From the NCBI GenBank assembly GCA_902825845.1, contig CADECM010000025.1, forward strand, positions 15,548 through 59,930: a stretch of DNA of 44,383 bases. Reading direction: 5' to 3'. Shown piece after piece: positions 8,558 to 17,106 of this stretch. Position 1 is the first letter of the stretch, and each line of letters opens with the position of its first letter. The position numbers and the translations under genes are program-made. The notes beneath the pieces are model-generated. The model saw nothing but the letters and a program-made list of their open reading frames with translations, was not told the origin of the DNA and did not search any database. The DNA is from an uncultured beta proteobacterium. GTDB taxonomy: Bacteria > Pseudomonadota > Gammaproteobacteria > Burkholderiales > SG8-41.

Positions 8558-9016
8558 ATGGCAACAAAAAAACGCGCGGTCAAGAAGCCGCAAAACCTCG
8601 CGGACAACCGCGTTTTCGTCGGCGGCATGCCGAGAACGCTGGGCATGCAGCTGGTCTCCGTGACCAAGAAAAAAGTAATCGCTGAAATGCCGGTGCAGGA
8701 CATGCATCGCAACTGGAACGGCCGCGTCAACGGCGGCGCCATCATGGCGCTGGCCGATGCGGTCGGCGCGGTGGGCGCACGCACCAGCATGCCGCCCGAT
8801 CACGGCGGCGGCACGCTGGAATCCAAAACCAATTTTTTCGCCTCCGGCGTGGGCCCGGTGATGCGCGCGGTGTCGATACCCCTGCACATCGGGCGCTCCA
8901 CGTCGGTATGGCAAACCACCATCACCAACAGCGGCGACGGCAAACGCGTGGCCATCGTGACGCAGACGCAGATGAGCCTGCCGATCCGGCGCCCGCCGCC
9001 GCCCGAGGACAAATAA
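8558..9016 (+). CDS. PaaI-family hotdog-fold thioesterase
   Basis: This 152-residue protein belongs to the hotdog fold that hydrolyses acyl- or aryl-CoA thioesters. The diagnostic segment NWNGRVNGGAIMALAD is present near residues 48-63, followed by SKTNFFASGV and a strand ending QTQMSLPI. After a Lys-rich start it lacks a signal peptide, so it is cytoplasmic. The ATG at 8558 has GGAG about twelve bases upstream. An in-frame TTG at 8531 is a less likely start. It converges with the operon ending at 9033, only 16 bases away. Role: probably releases CoA from catabolic intermediates. The substrate is unknown. Confidence 0.87.
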   Translation: MATKKRAVKKPQNLADNRVFVGGMPRTLGMQLVSVTKKKVIAEMPVQDMHRNWNGRVNGGAIMALADAVGAVGARTSMPPDHGGGTLESKTNFFASGVGPVMRAVSIPLHIGRSTSVWQTTITNSGDGKRVAIVTQTQMSLPIRRPPPPEDK

Positions 9017-9032
9017 CCGCGGCAGGATCAGA

Positions 9033-9764
9033 TCAACCCGCCGGCGGCCAGATTCGCGCCGCCAGATTGGGCGAACCCGGCGCATGCACCAGCTTGCGCA
9101 CCACGTCGTCGGTCCATTGCTCCATCTTCGGGTTGGCCTTTTCGTGCTCGACAAAGCTGCCGTCGCGTGCGCGCGTGGACGTGAACTCATACAGAATCAT
9201 GTGTTTGGCCCAGCCCGACACCGACGCGTACTTGCGCACGCGCACACAGCCGGGCAGCTTCTCCATGCACGGCAGGCGCCACTGCGCATACCACGCGGCA
9301 AGTTCGTCTTCGTCCTGACCGGGGCCGGCATTGAAGCTGCCCAGCTGAATCCCGGGCGCCGGACCCAGCGCCGGCGGCGATTGAATCTCCGGGCCGTGAA
9401 TGCGCGCTTCCTCGGTGGCGATATTGGAACGCTCGCCGATGCGCATGGCCAGCATTTTTTTGTCGCTGTCCGAGAGGCGTGAACGGATTTCCGCCGGTGT
9501 CGGCTTCACAAACACGTGCGCGTCTTTGGCGCCAAACAACAGAATGTAACGATCGCCGGCGGGAATGGACGGATCGTCCACATGCCCGAGGCGATTGGGC
9601 GCGCCGGTCATTTTGACGTTGCTCTCGGATGCGTAGTGCGCACCCCACAGGTATCCCGGCAACTTCAGCATGTTCGGGATATAGTGGCCGTGCAGCCACC
9701 GCAGATAGTCGTCACGTCCCTGCTCGGGCAGGTTGTACCACGTCATCCAGATGCCACGGTCCAT
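9033..9764 (-). CDS. hypothetical protein, probable dimeric alpha/beta-barrel (EthD/NIPSNAP-like)
   Basis: This 243-residue cytoplasmic protein was not assigned to a named family with certainty. It begins DRGIWMTWYNLPEQGRDDYL and repeats a similar pattern in the second half (LAAWYAQWRLPCMEKLPGCVRVRKYAS). Each half has a strand, an acidic/aromatic helix and a second strand, which is the pattern of duplicated ferredoxin-like dimeric barrels such as EthD. GGGAG precedes the ATG. It starts 15 bases after the CMD-like gene, so the pair forms an operon. A role with the CMD protein in a degradative step is inferred from position only. Confidence 0.7.
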   Translation of the reverse strand: MDRGIWMTWYNLPEQGRDDYLRWLHGHYIPNMLKLPGYLWGAHYASESNVKMTGAPNRLGHVDDPSIPAGDRYILLFGAKDAHVFVKPTPAEIRSRLSDSDKKMLAMRIGERSNIATEEARIHGPEIQSPPALGPAPGIQLGSFNAGPGQDEDELAAWYAQWRLPCMEKLPGCVRVRKYASVSGWAKHMILYEFTSTRARDGSFVEHEKANPKMEQWTDDVVRKLVHAPGSPNLAARIWPPAG

Positions 9765-9779
9765 GCGTTTCTCCCTGAA

Positions 9780-10424
9780 TTATGCAAGCGGCCGCACGTA
9801 CTGCGGTAACGGCGCCAACCCGATCAACCCGCCCTTGGGCGGCGCGGTGCGCGCCACATTCATCAGCATCGCGATCATCGCGTAGTAGCCCACCACACCC
9901 ACCAGATCGACCACACTTTCCTCGCCAAACTGTTTAACGGCACGCGCATACGTGGCGTCCGACACGCCGCGATTCTTCAATAGCTCGTTGACGAAATCGT
10001 AGACGATGGCTTCGTCCTTCTTCATTTTTTCGGGACGGCGGCATTCGGCCAGCGCGTCGACGGTCGCCTGCGGCAGGCCGCCGCGCAACGCATGCGGCAC
10101 GTGCACCGCCCACTCGTACTGGCACGACCAGTCGCGCGCCGCCATCAAGCCCGCCATTTCCGCCAGCCGGAACGGCACCTTCACGCCCCAGCGGATATAC
10201 GCGCCCAACGCCTGCGTCGGACCGGTGAGACCGGGACTGCGCATCATCGGCACGAAGGGGCCGCGCACGTCCTTGCGCGGACCGGCGGAAATTTCCGCAG
10301 CAACTTTCTTTTGCGCGGCATTCAGTTTTTCCGGCGCGATGCGTGGCAGGCGCTCGCGCAAAATATCGAAACGCATCTGCTTTTTCTGTTTGACGGCGGG
10401 TGCATGACGCGCAGCGTTCTTCAT
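9780..10424 (-). CDS. carboxymuconolactone decarboxylase-like protein, second copy
   Basis: This 214-residue CMD/AhpD-superfamily protein is a distant paralogue of the one at 82-639. The core helix reads ARDWSCQYEWAVHVPHA, giving Cys101 and His108 but no second Cys, the same CQYxWxxH layout as its relative. An N-terminal extension of about 25 residues is Lys/Arg-rich. The start at 10422-10424 is supported by AAAGGA seven bases before it. The region upstream is strongly AT-rich (10426-10462) and probably contains its promoter. It is followed at once by the dimeric-barrel gene. The enzyme activity is unknown. Confidence 0.85.
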   Translation of the reverse strand: MKNAARHAPAVKQKKQMRFDILRERLPRIAPEKLNAAQKKVAAEISAGPRKDVRGPFVPMMRSPGLTGPTQALGAYIRWGVKVPFRLAEMAGLMAARDWSCQYEWAVHVPHALRGGLPQATVDALAECRRPEKMKKDEAIVYDFVNELLKNRGVSDATYARAVKQFGEESVVDLVGVVGYYAMIAMLMNVARTAPPKGGLIGLAPLPQYVRPLA

Positions 10425-10503
10425 ATAAAAATCCTTTAAAAACAATAATTTATGTTTTAATGTCCGATTACCGCGTGACGGCAACGCTGACGCGGTCTGA
10501 CAG

Positions 10504-10770
10504 CTACACGTCACGGACGGCAAACCGCCCCTTCGCAACGCCAACCACGCGTAAAACGAAAATTACCAGCAGCGGCACCAGCGCGAGGCTGAGGGCTTCG
10601 GGCCAATTTCCGGCCTGACGCAGCTCCGCGGCCAGTCCCGGGTCGATGAACGCGGGGCAGATCAGATTGCACACACGCTCAAAGCGCAGTCGCGAAAAGC
10701 TCTCCACCAGCCACCATCCTGACCACGGCAGCATGGCCAGAATCATGATGCCTGACACAGATCGCTTCAT
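10504..10770 (-). CDS. small hypothetical membrane protein
   Basis: This 88-residue protein has a hydrophobic N-terminal segment (IMILAMLPWSGWWLV) and a second one near the C-terminus (ALSLALVPLLVIFVLRVVG). A short loop with two cysteines (RVCNLICPAF) lies between them. It would be a two-span inner-membrane protein. No strong ribosome binding site was found and no family was recognised. Base composition is like its neighbours and it overlaps no other gene, so it is probably real, but support is moderate. Confidence 0.5.
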   Translation of the reverse strand: MKRSVSGIMILAMLPWSGWWLVESFSRLRFERVCNLICPAFIDPGLAAELRQAGNWPEALSLALVPLLVIFVLRVVGVAKGRFAVRDV

Positions 10771-10875
10771 GCCGGTGTCTCGTTAAATAGGGTGTGTCAT
10801 TCTACCGCGATAGCGCGGATCGACATCGCAGCGGCGCGGGATCGCACCGGGCGGCCGATCGGCAGCCCCGCACGC

Positions 10876-11838
10876 TCACCGCTTGAGCGGCACCGGCGTA
10901 AGCAGCGGCTTGCCTGAAAAATGCGCATTGAGATTGGCGATGATCAACTCGGTCGCGGACGTCTGCGACTCCGGCGCGCGCCCCGCGCAATGCGGTGTCA
11001 CCACCACGTTGTCGAACGCCAGCAATTCCGGCAACAGCGGCGGCACACTCGGCTCGCCCTCGAGCACGTCAAGTCCCGCGCCCGCAATGCGCTTTTCGCG
11101 CAACGCGGTGAGCAGCGCCTGCGTATCGACCACCGTGCCGCGTCCGATGTTGACCACATATCCTTTCGGTCCCAATGCATCAAGCACCCCGGCATTGACC
11201 AGATGCCGCGTGCCCGCACCGCCTGGCGCCGCGGCCACCAGAAAATCCGCCCATTGCGCCATCCCGGCCAGATCGGTGAAATGGCGATACGGCACATCGG
11301 CCACTGCGTTACGTGTGAAGTAGCCGACCGTCATGTCAAAGCCGCGCGCGGCACGCGCGGCGATGCGGCCGCCGATGTGGCCCAGCCCGATCAGACCCAG
11401 GCGCTTGCCGAAAATGATCTGCGTATCGACACGCCATTGATCCTGCCACCCGCCCCCCTGCACATGGCGATCGGCTGCGCGTATGTGGCGCACCGCCGCG
11501 AGCAACAGCATCATCGCCGAATCGGCGACCGCGGTCGCGTTCGTCCCGGGATTGTGCGTTACCGCAATGCCGCGTTCGCGCGCCGCGGCCACATCCACCG
11601 CCTCATAGCCCGCGCCCACGGCGCAGATCAGCTCGAGCTTCGGCAGCATCCCCATTTCGGCCGCGGAAAGTCCGCCACGGCCGTTGGTCAGCACCGCGCG
11701 CACGCTGTCGCCGGCGGCGCGGACCGCGGCTTCACGGCTCGGATACTTTGTTGCTTCGACAATGGCGTAACCGGCGGCGGTGAGCGCGGCGACGCGCTCG
11801 GCGCTGCCGCCTCGCAGCGCAAGAATTCCGATACTCAT
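10876..11838 (-). CDS. D-isomer-specific 2-hydroxyacid dehydrogenase
   Basis: This 320-residue NAD(P)-dependent oxidoreductase interconverts 2-oxo and D-2-hydroxy acids. The dinucleotide site LGLIGLGHIGGRIA lies mid-sequence, flanked by the halves of the catalytic domain. The catalytic Arg sits in NIGRGTVVD, the Glu in DVLEGEP, and the His in VTPHCAG, so all three are present. The ATG at 11836-11838 is preceded by GGAGGAGACATC, a strong ribosome site. Glyoxylate/hydroxypyruvate reductase-type activity is the commonest in this group. It is monocistronic and divergent from the PhoX-like gene. Confidence 0.9.
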   Translation of the reverse strand: MSIGILALRGGSAERVAALTAAGYAIVEATKYPSREAAVRAAGDSVRAVLTNGRGGLSAAEMGMLPKLELICAVGAGYEAVDVAAARERGIAVTHNPGTNATAVADSAMMLLLAAVRHIRAADRHVQGGGWQDQWRVDTQIIFGKRLGLIGLGHIGGRIAARAARGFDMTVGYFTRNAVADVPYRHFTDLAGMAQWADFLVAAAPGGAGTRHLVNAGVLDALGPKGYVVNIGRGTVVDTQALLTALREKRIAGAGLDVLEGEPSVPPLLPELLAFDNVVVTPHCAGRAPESQTSATELIIANLNAHFSGKPLLTPVPLKR

Positions 11839-12147
11839 GATGTCTCCTCCATGTGTGCAGGGCGAACGCTCGCGCGACGAGAAATGCCGGCTTCCGGCTG
11901 CAGTGTAGGCGCGAGCATCGTCTTGACGCAAGGTGATGGACGGCAAGCCCATCAACAGGATGGGCCGTGCCCCCAACGTCTGGTGCGCGGCGACGACGCG
12001 TTCCGCCGCGGCGGTAGCACCTTGACCCGTGCCGGGCCGGCACGGACACACAACCGTCACGCGCCGGCCACAAAATCGTCATGCCGCGCAGATAGCATGT
12101 GTGTGCCCCTCTGCGGGCGGCCAACAACACCTCGGGAGATTTTCAGC
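11839..12147. other. 309-base divergent intergenic region
   Basis: No gene is credible here. It separates the 2-hydroxyacid dehydrogenase (minus) from the PhoX-like gene (plus) and must hold both promoters. The main visible feature is the 19-base palindrome at 12027-12045, directly preceded by TTGACC. A second, short dyad, AGATAGCATGTGTGTGC, is imperfect and was not annotated. Confidence 0.5.
12027..12045. promoter_or_regulatory. perfect palindrome, operator-like
   Basis: CCGTGCCGGGCCGGCACGG has 9-base arms around a single central G. It is preceded by TTGAC and lies about 100 bases before the PhoX-like start. It could be a repressor site or a hairpin in the leader. No regulator gene is adjacent. 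Confidence 0.4.
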
Positions 12148-13611
12148 ATGAAGAACGTGAACATCACGGCGGACCCGCTTCGCCGCGGCTTTTTCAAGCG
12201 CAGCGGCGCTATTGCCGGCGGCGTGGTCACCGGCGTGACCCTGACTGCGCTCGGCACGCATACCGCGCTCGCCAACGGGCGTTGGGACGATCATCACGAC
12301 CGCCATGGCAGGCGGCGCGGCCGCAGCAGCACCTACGGCAAGCTCATGCCCACCGCCGACCAGAACGGCGACAATATCCTCGCCCTGCCGCGGGACTTCT
12401 CCTACGCGACCTTCAGCAAGACGGGCGATGCATTTGGCGACGGCCTGATGGTGCCGCGCAGCCACGACGGCATGGCTTGCTTCGACGGTCCGGGCCACTC
12501 CGTGCGGCTGATCCGCAACCACGAGATGCGCAACGCAGCCGGCAATTTCACCCTGGGCATCAACGGGCCTGTGCATCTGCGCTACGACCCGAAGGCCATG
12601 GGCGGATGCATGACGTTGGACTTCGACACGAAGCGCAAGCGTCTGGTGCGCCAGTTCATCAGCATCGGCGGCACCATGGTGAACTGCGCCGGCGGCTGGT
12701 CGCTGCACAATACGGGCTGGCTGACCTGCGAGGAGACGGTCTCCGGCGTCAGGCAGGGCTTTGACAAGCCCCATGGCTACACCTTTTTCGTTCCGGCCTC
12801 GGCCGACACCACCGTTCCCGCGTTGCCGCTCACCGCCATGGGGCGCTTTGCCAAGGAGGCGGCAGTCGCCGCCGACAACGGTCTGGTCTACCAAACGGAA
12901 GACGCGGGCAACAACTCGGGCTTCTACCGCTTCACGCCGAACAACCGCCGCAACCTGGCGGCAGGCGGTGTCCTTGCAATGCTGGCAGTGACGGACGCGC
13001 CGGGGACCAGCCTGTTCGCCGGCCAGACCGTTGGTGTGCGCCTGCCGGTACACTGGGTGACAATTCCGGTGCCTGACCCCGACTTGGAAGGCGGCGGCAT
13101 GTCCTGCTTCGCGCAAGGGCGGGCGGGCGGCGGCGCGGCATTCAACCGGCTGGAAGGTATCTTCCGCGCGCCCGACGGCAAGTCGATCTATTTCCTCTCG
13201 ACCAGCGGCGGCGAGGCGGCCCGCGGCCAGCTCTGGCACTACATTCCGGACCAGGACGGCGATACCCTGGTGCTGGTGTTCCAGTCCCCGCTTGGCAGCG
13301 TGCTCGACTCCCCGGACAACCTGTGCATCTCGCCAAACGGCGCCATGCTCTTCAGCGAGGACGACGCGAGCAACGATAACGACACCCACCCGCTGGCGCC
13401 CGGCATTACCGATGTCAACCGGCTGATCGGTCTGGGCCTTGCCGGTGAGCCGTTCGAGTTCGCCGTCAACCTGCTGAACGACAGCGAGTTCGCCGGCGCC
13501 TGCTTCAGCCCCGATGGCGAAGTGCTGTTCGTCAACCTGTTCGGTAATTCGGCCCCCGGCAGCGGCATGACTTGCGCGATCTGGGGTCCGTGGGAGCGTG
13601 GTCCACTTTAA
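12148..13611 (+). CDS. PhoX/DUF839-family protein with Tat signal
   Basis: This 487-residue exported protein has an N-terminus reading LRRGFFKRSGAIAGG, a twin-arginine motif followed by a hydrophobic stretch and a cleavage-type LANG. It would therefore fold in the cytoplasm and be exported by Tat. The body shows PhoX-type beta-propeller segments: GDGLMVPRSHDGMACF, LIRNHEM, GTMVNCAGGWSLHNTGWLTCEETV, NRLEGIFRAPDG and DSPDNLCISPNG. PhoX enzymes are Ca/Fe-dependent phosphatases. The NHE, CEE and DNL metal-site motifs are visible, so hydrolase activity is likely but not certain. A GGGAG site precedes the ATG at 12148. It converges with the cytochrome c peroxidase gene. Confidence 0.87.
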   Translation: MKNVNITADPLRRGFFKRSGAIAGGVVTGVTLTALGTHTALANGRWDDHHDRHGRRRGRSSTYGKLMPTADQNGDNILALPRDFSYATFSKTGDAFGDGLMVPRSHDGMACFDGPGHSVRLIRNHEMRNAAGNFTLGINGPVHLRYDPKAMGGCMTLDFDTKRKRLVRQFISIGGTMVNCAGGWSLHNTGWLTCEETVSGVRQGFDKPHGYTFFVPASADTTVPALPLTAMGRFAKEAAVAADNGLVYQTEDAGNNSGFYRFTPNNRRNLAAGGVLAMLAVTDAPGTSLFAGQTVGVRLPVHWVTIPVPDPDLEGGGMSCFAQGRAGGGAAFNRLEGIFRAPDGKSIYFLSTSGGEAARGQLWHYIPDQDGDTLVLVFQSPLGSVLDSPDNLCISPNGAMLFSEDDASNDNDTHPLAPGITDVNRLIGLGLAGEPFEFAVNLLNDSEFAGACFSPDGEVLFVNLFGNSAPGSGMTCAIWGPWERGPL

Positions 13612-13745
13612 CCGCACGGCGGCAGACGCGTGCGCTCAGGCCGGTGGCGATGGTTGGCCGGCCGGGCTGCACGCCGTTGATGCCACGATGGAACGGCAGC
13701 GGCGGGAAGCTGCGAACAGTCAAGTTTCTCTAAAGCGCCGCCGCT

Positions 13746-15011
13746 TTATGGCGCAAAATAATTCTCGGACTCAACCGTCTTGTCCTTCAGCACGCAGGGC
13801 GGTATCGCATACTCCTTGCCGCGCCAGGGCGGCGCGCGATCCATGTTGAGCGTCTGCAGAAACGCCACCAGATCGGCGGTCTCCGCGTTGGTAAGGCGTA
13901 GCGGCTTGAGCATGCTTGGGCCGCCGGCGTGCAGACGTTTTACGTCAAGTTCGGTGTAGTGGTTCAACACGTGTTCCAGCGTGTGCAGTTCGCCATTGTG
14001 CATGTAGGGGCCGGTGTAGCCTACATTGCGCAGCGACGGCGTCTTGAATTCGCCGAAGTGCCGCTGCTCGGGCTTCAGGTGCGAGATTTGCACCGCGCTC
14101 GCGCGGTTCGTGTCGTCGTTGTACGGCCCCAGCAGATTGAATTTACTGGCCATCAGCTTCCTGATGCCGTCGCGGCGCCCGCCGTCGACCTTCTTCGCAT
14201 CGCCGTCGATGACCTGCGACACACCAATATTGTGAAACTCGCCGTTGCTGAACATGGGGCCGGTGTGGCAGGTGCTGCAATTGCCCTTGCCGATGAATAT
14301 CTTGAGGCCGCGCCGCGCCTCGCGCGGATAGAGCGCCGCGGCGGCCTGATCACCGCGCGCCAGCGCATCGCGAAACATGTCAAACGGGGTCACATCTGTG
14401 GTCAGTGTTTCCTGAAACGCCGCCATCAGCTTGCCCACGCCGACCAACACCGCCTCGTCGCTGTGCGCCGCGGGACTGGCGCCAAAGGTCTTCTCATAGC
14501 GGCACGACAAATCCGCATCCTGGCGCAAGTGCTTGGCCACATGGGCGGCATTGGAGGCGAGTTCGCGCGGATCGACGATCGGCCGCATGCTCTGCGACCA
14601 CAGGCTGTCGGCCGCGCCGTCCAGCGCAAACCAGCGGTGATGGCGCATGTTCATCAGCGTCGGCGTATTGCGATCCACCATCGCCTGGCCCACGCCGCGC
14701 TTGACGCCGTCGGTCCAGTTGTACTCGGCGATATGGCAGCTGCCGCACGACACATTGCCTTTGGGCGACAGTTTCTCGTCGAAGAACAGCCGCTCGCCGA
14801 GATCGATGGCGTGCACGTTGCCCGACACGCGATTGGAGCGATCCGGCGTCCACGGCAGCGGCCACGGGCCGTGGCTCAGAATGCGGCTGCGTTCGCCCTC
14901 GTCGAACTCGATGACACCGGGTTCGTCGGCTTGCGTCACGCCGGTCAGCCACGCCGTGCCCACGGCCGCGGCAATCATGCCAGCGACGAAAAGTCTGCCT
15001 GTTTTAGTCAT
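13746..15011 (-). CDS. di-haem cytochrome c peroxidase / MauG-family protein
   Basis: This 421-residue periplasmic protein has a signal peptide (about 28 residues, ending TQADE). Two c-type haem sites are visible: CGSCH at residues 89-93 and CSTCH at 245-249. Downstream segments such as FKTPSLRNVGYTGPYMHNGE, with a His that may serve as a haem ligand, fit the CcpA/MauG fold. Such enzymes reduce H2O2 or oxidise partner proteins. The GVTQ linker and long N-terminal domain resemble the MauG-like branch. An inverted repeat at 15045-15065 lies just upstream and may control it. It shares no operon with PhoX, to which it is convergent. Confidence 0.9.
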   Translation of the reverse strand: MTKTGRLFVAGMIAAAVGTAWLTGVTQADEPGVIEFDEGERSRILSHGPWPLPWTPDRSNRVSGNVHAIDLGERLFFDEKLSPKGNVSCGSCHIAEYNWTDGVKRGVGQAMVDRNTPTLMNMRHHRWFALDGAADSLWSQSMRPIVDPRELASNAAHVAKHLRQDADLSCRYEKTFGASPAAHSDEAVLVGVGKLMAAFQETLTTDVTPFDMFRDALARGDQAAAALYPREARRGLKIFIGKGNCSTCHTGPMFSNGEFHNIGVSQVIDGDAKKVDGGRRDGIRKLMASKFNLLGPYNDDTNRASAVQISHLKPEQRHFGEFKTPSLRNVGYTGPYMHNGELHTLEHVLNHYTELDVKRLHAGGPSMLKPLRLTNAETADLVAFLQTLNMDRAPPWRGKEYAIPPCVLKDKTVESENYFAP

Positions 15012-15044
15012 TGATGTCGCACTTGAAGTCAGTCATTTGGCGGA

Positions 15045-15065
15045 GCGTACGAAATTCACGTACGC
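15045..15065. promoter_or_regulatory. inverted repeat upstream of the peroxidase gene
   Basis: GCGTACG and CGTACGC form perfect 7-base arms around AAATTCA, 34 bases before the peroxidase start codon on the minus strand. The spacing and symmetry are those of a dimeric-regulator site. The regulator is unknown. Confidence 0.4.
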
Positions 15066-15137
15066 GTCCTATGCAGGTGGAAAGTTTAGCAGGTTGATCA
15101 AACACTTAGCATAAATTTGCGGACGCATGCCGTTATG

Positions 15138-15164
15138 TAACTATCTGTTTTTAAACAATTTTTT
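15138..15164 (+). repeat. AT-rich motif, copy 2
   Basis: TAACTATCTGTTTTTA repeats copy 1 exactly over 16 bases and is followed by AACAATTTTTT. It lies 92-118 bases before the NIPSNAP start codon, in the divergent region shared with the peroxidase gene. Confidence 0.5.
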
Positions 15165-15255
15165 GGTATCCGCGAAAATTCACGCCGCAGGCACGGTTTG
15201 ATACACTCGGCGGGCAGTGCCCCATCCGCAGACCTCTTTCAAAAAAGGACTCGCC

Positions 15256-15894
15256 ATGATCTACGAAGTCAGAACCTATACCGTCAAGCCGCGCACCATG
15301 GCCGAAGTTGAAAAACGCTTCGGCGAAAAATACGAACAGCGCAAAAAATATTCCGAACTCGCCGCCTTCTGGAAAGTTGAAGTCGGCCCGCTCAATACCT
15401 TCATGCATGTGTGGGGCTACAAGGATATGGCCGAGCGCGCCACCATCCGCGCCGCAGCCGTAAAAGAAGGCGCCTGGCCGCCACCCATTTCCGAATTTCT
15501 GGTGAGCCAGAAATCCGAGATCATGAACCAGACCTCGTTTTCGCCTGAACTCAAGCCCAGCAACAACGGCCCCTGGTTCGAGTGGCGCGAGTACACGCAC
15601 AATCCCGGCCAGTTGCCGATCATGATGAAGAACTGGGAGGTCGCGCTGGAAACGCGGCTGAAATTCGGCCCGATCACCGCGCTGTGGTACACCGAACTCG
15701 GCGGCCTCAACAAGTGGATCCATGTGTGGCCGTACAAGTCACTCGATCAGCGCAATGAAGTGCGCGATCAGGCCCACAAATCCGGCGCCTGGCCACCCTC
15801 CGCGCGCGCCAAGACCGACGGCCGCCCGATTGAATCGCTGGCGATGCAGGAAAACAAGTTCATGACCGCCGCGAGCTTCTCGCCGATCAAGTAA
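15256..15894 (+). CDS. NIPSNAP-family protein
   Basis: This 212-residue cytoplasmic protein is made of two repeated ferredoxin-like units. Unit one starts MIYEVRTYTVKPRTMAEVE. Unit two starts WFEWREYTHNPGQLPIM. Each contains a partner segment ending HVWGYKDM or HVWPYKSLDQR. The Y-E-x-R-x-Y and H-x-W-x-Y patterns are typical of NIPSNAP proteins, whose function in bacteria is poorly defined. AAAGGA precedes the ATG. The gene stands alone and ends at a strong terminator. Unit length and order match the usual two-domain form. Confidence 0.87.
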   Translation: MIYEVRTYTVKPRTMAEVEKRFGEKYEQRKKYSELAAFWKVEVGPLNTFMHVWGYKDMAERATIRAAAVKEGAWPPPISEFLVSQKSEIMNQTSFSPELKPSNNGPWFEWREYTHNPGQLPIMMKNWEVALETRLKFGPITALWYTELGGLNKWIHVWPYKSLDQRNEVRDQAHKSGAWPPSARAKTDGRPIESLAMQENKFMTAASFSPIK

Positions 15895-15909
15895 GCCGGT
15901 TGTTAACGC

Positions 15910-15939
15910 AAAAAAAGGGGAGCGATGCTCCCCTTTTTT
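15910..15939 (+). terminator. rho-independent terminator after the NIPSNAP gene
   Basis: The stem GGGGAGC-GAT-GCTCCCC (15917-15933) is flanked by seven A residues on the left and six T residues on the right. It lies 16 bases after the NIPSNAP stop. The A-run means it can also terminate transcription of the convergent OYE gene from the other side. Confidence 0.9.
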
Positions 15940-15964
15940 GCCGCCCCGTGGCGCGGGATGACGA

Positions 15965-17083
15965 TCAGGCAACCAATTTCCCCAGCGTCTTCGCCGGTGG
16001 CCACACCTTGCTCGACACGCGATCATACTGCGGCGCGTTGGCCATGGCGGCGGCCTCCTCGCCCAGCGCGATGGCGGCATGATGGCCCCACCGCGGGTTG
16101 AACAGCAGCACGCGCGCCAGCGAAATGAAATCCGCCTTGCCCTCCGCCAGAATGGCCTCAGCCTGATGCGGATCGGTGATCAGCCCCACCGCGCCGGTGC
16201 AGATGCCGGTCTCGCGCTTGACGCGCTCGGCAAACGGCACCTGGTAGCCGGGGCCGACGGGCACTTTGGCATCGAGCACCACGCCCCCACCCGACACCGT
16301 CACAAAATCGGCGCCGGCTTTTTTGAGTTCGCCGGCGTACACCACAGCGTCGTCCGGCCCCCAGCCGCCTTCGGCGAAGTCGGTCCCGGAAATCTTCGCG
16401 CCGATGAACTTGTCCGCGGGCCACGCCTCGCGCATCGCGCGAAACACCTCCAGCGGCCAGCGCATGCGGTTCTGCAGATTGCCGCCGTAGTTGTCCGTGC
16501 GCTTATTCGACAGCGGCGACAGAAACTCCGAAAAGAGGTAGCCATGCGTCGAATGCATCTCGATGAAATCGAGTCCGATGCGCGCGGCGCGTTTGGCGGC
16601 GGCCACCCACGCCGCCTTGATGCTGCCCATCTCCTGCACGCTCAGCTGGTGCGGCGTGGGCCAGCCCGGCGCCAGCGCAATGGGCGACGGCGCATCGGTG
16701 CGCCACGCACCCTGCTCGGGCGCGAGCGCGCCGCGGCCCTGCCACGGCCGCGCGGACGAGGCCTTGCGGCCGGCGTGGCCGAGCTGAACACCAACGACAA
16801 TCGGCGAAATACTGCGCACGAATTTCACCACGCGCGCCATGGCTTCTTCGTTGGCATCGCTGTACAGCCCCGTGCACTGCGGCGTGATACGGCCCTCCGG
16901 CACCACGCCAGTGGCTTCGATCACCAGCATCGACGACCCCGACAACGCCATGGCGCCCAGATGCATGATATGCCAGTCGGTCATCGAACCGTCGACGGCG
17001 CTGTACTGGCACATCGGCGCGACGGTAATGCGATTGGCCAGGGTGCAATTGCCGATTTGCAGCGGTGAAAACAGTTTGCTCAT
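15965..17083 (-). CDS. NADH:flavin oxidoreductase, Old Yellow Enzyme (YqjM-like)
   Basis: This 372-residue FMN-dependent ene-reductase has a TIM barrel. The N-terminal APMCQYSA supplies the Cys that tunes the flavin in YqjM-type enzymes. QLGHAGRK holds the substrate-binding His. HSTHGYLFSEFLSPLSNKR is the family signature, and the C-terminal SLARVLLFNPRW binds the FMN phosphate. The ATG at 17081-17083 is preferred over an upstream TTG because GAGG lies six bases before it. Such enzymes reduce activated C=C bonds. It could serve a catabolic pathway with the SLC13 transporter upstream on the same strand, but a repeat element separates them. Confidence 0.92.
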   Translation of the reverse strand: MSKLFSPLQIGNCTLANRITVAPMCQYSAVDGSMTDWHIMHLGAMALSGSSMLVIEATGVVPEGRITPQCTGLYSDANEEAMARVVKFVRSISPIVVGVQLGHAGRKASSARPWQGRGALAPEQGAWRTDAPSPIALAPGWPTPHQLSVQEMGSIKAAWVAAAKRAARIGLDFIEMHSTHGYLFSEFLSPLSNKRTDNYGGNLQNRMRWPLEVFRAMREAWPADKFIGAKISGTDFAEGGWGPDDAVVYAGELKKAGADFVTVSGGGVVLDAKVPVGPGYQVPFAERVKRETGICTGAVGLITDPHQAEAILAEGKADFISLARVLLFNPRWGHHAAIALGEEAAAMANAPQYDRVSSKVWPPAKTLGKLVA

Positions 17084-17106
17084 GAAATTCCTCAAGGAAA
17101 AGTCAA

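Noticed and set aside
10921..12147. A long upstream extension of the PhoX-like frame
   Set aside because: It would overlap the 2-hydroxyacid dehydrogenase gene antisense. The ATG at 12148 has a ribosome site and begins a Tat signal.
12079..13617. A 512-codon open frame on the minus strand
   Set aside because: It is the antisense shadow of the PhoX-like gene, which has a Tat signal, metal motifs and a ribosome site. The shadow is His/Arg/Ala-rich with no recognisable domain.
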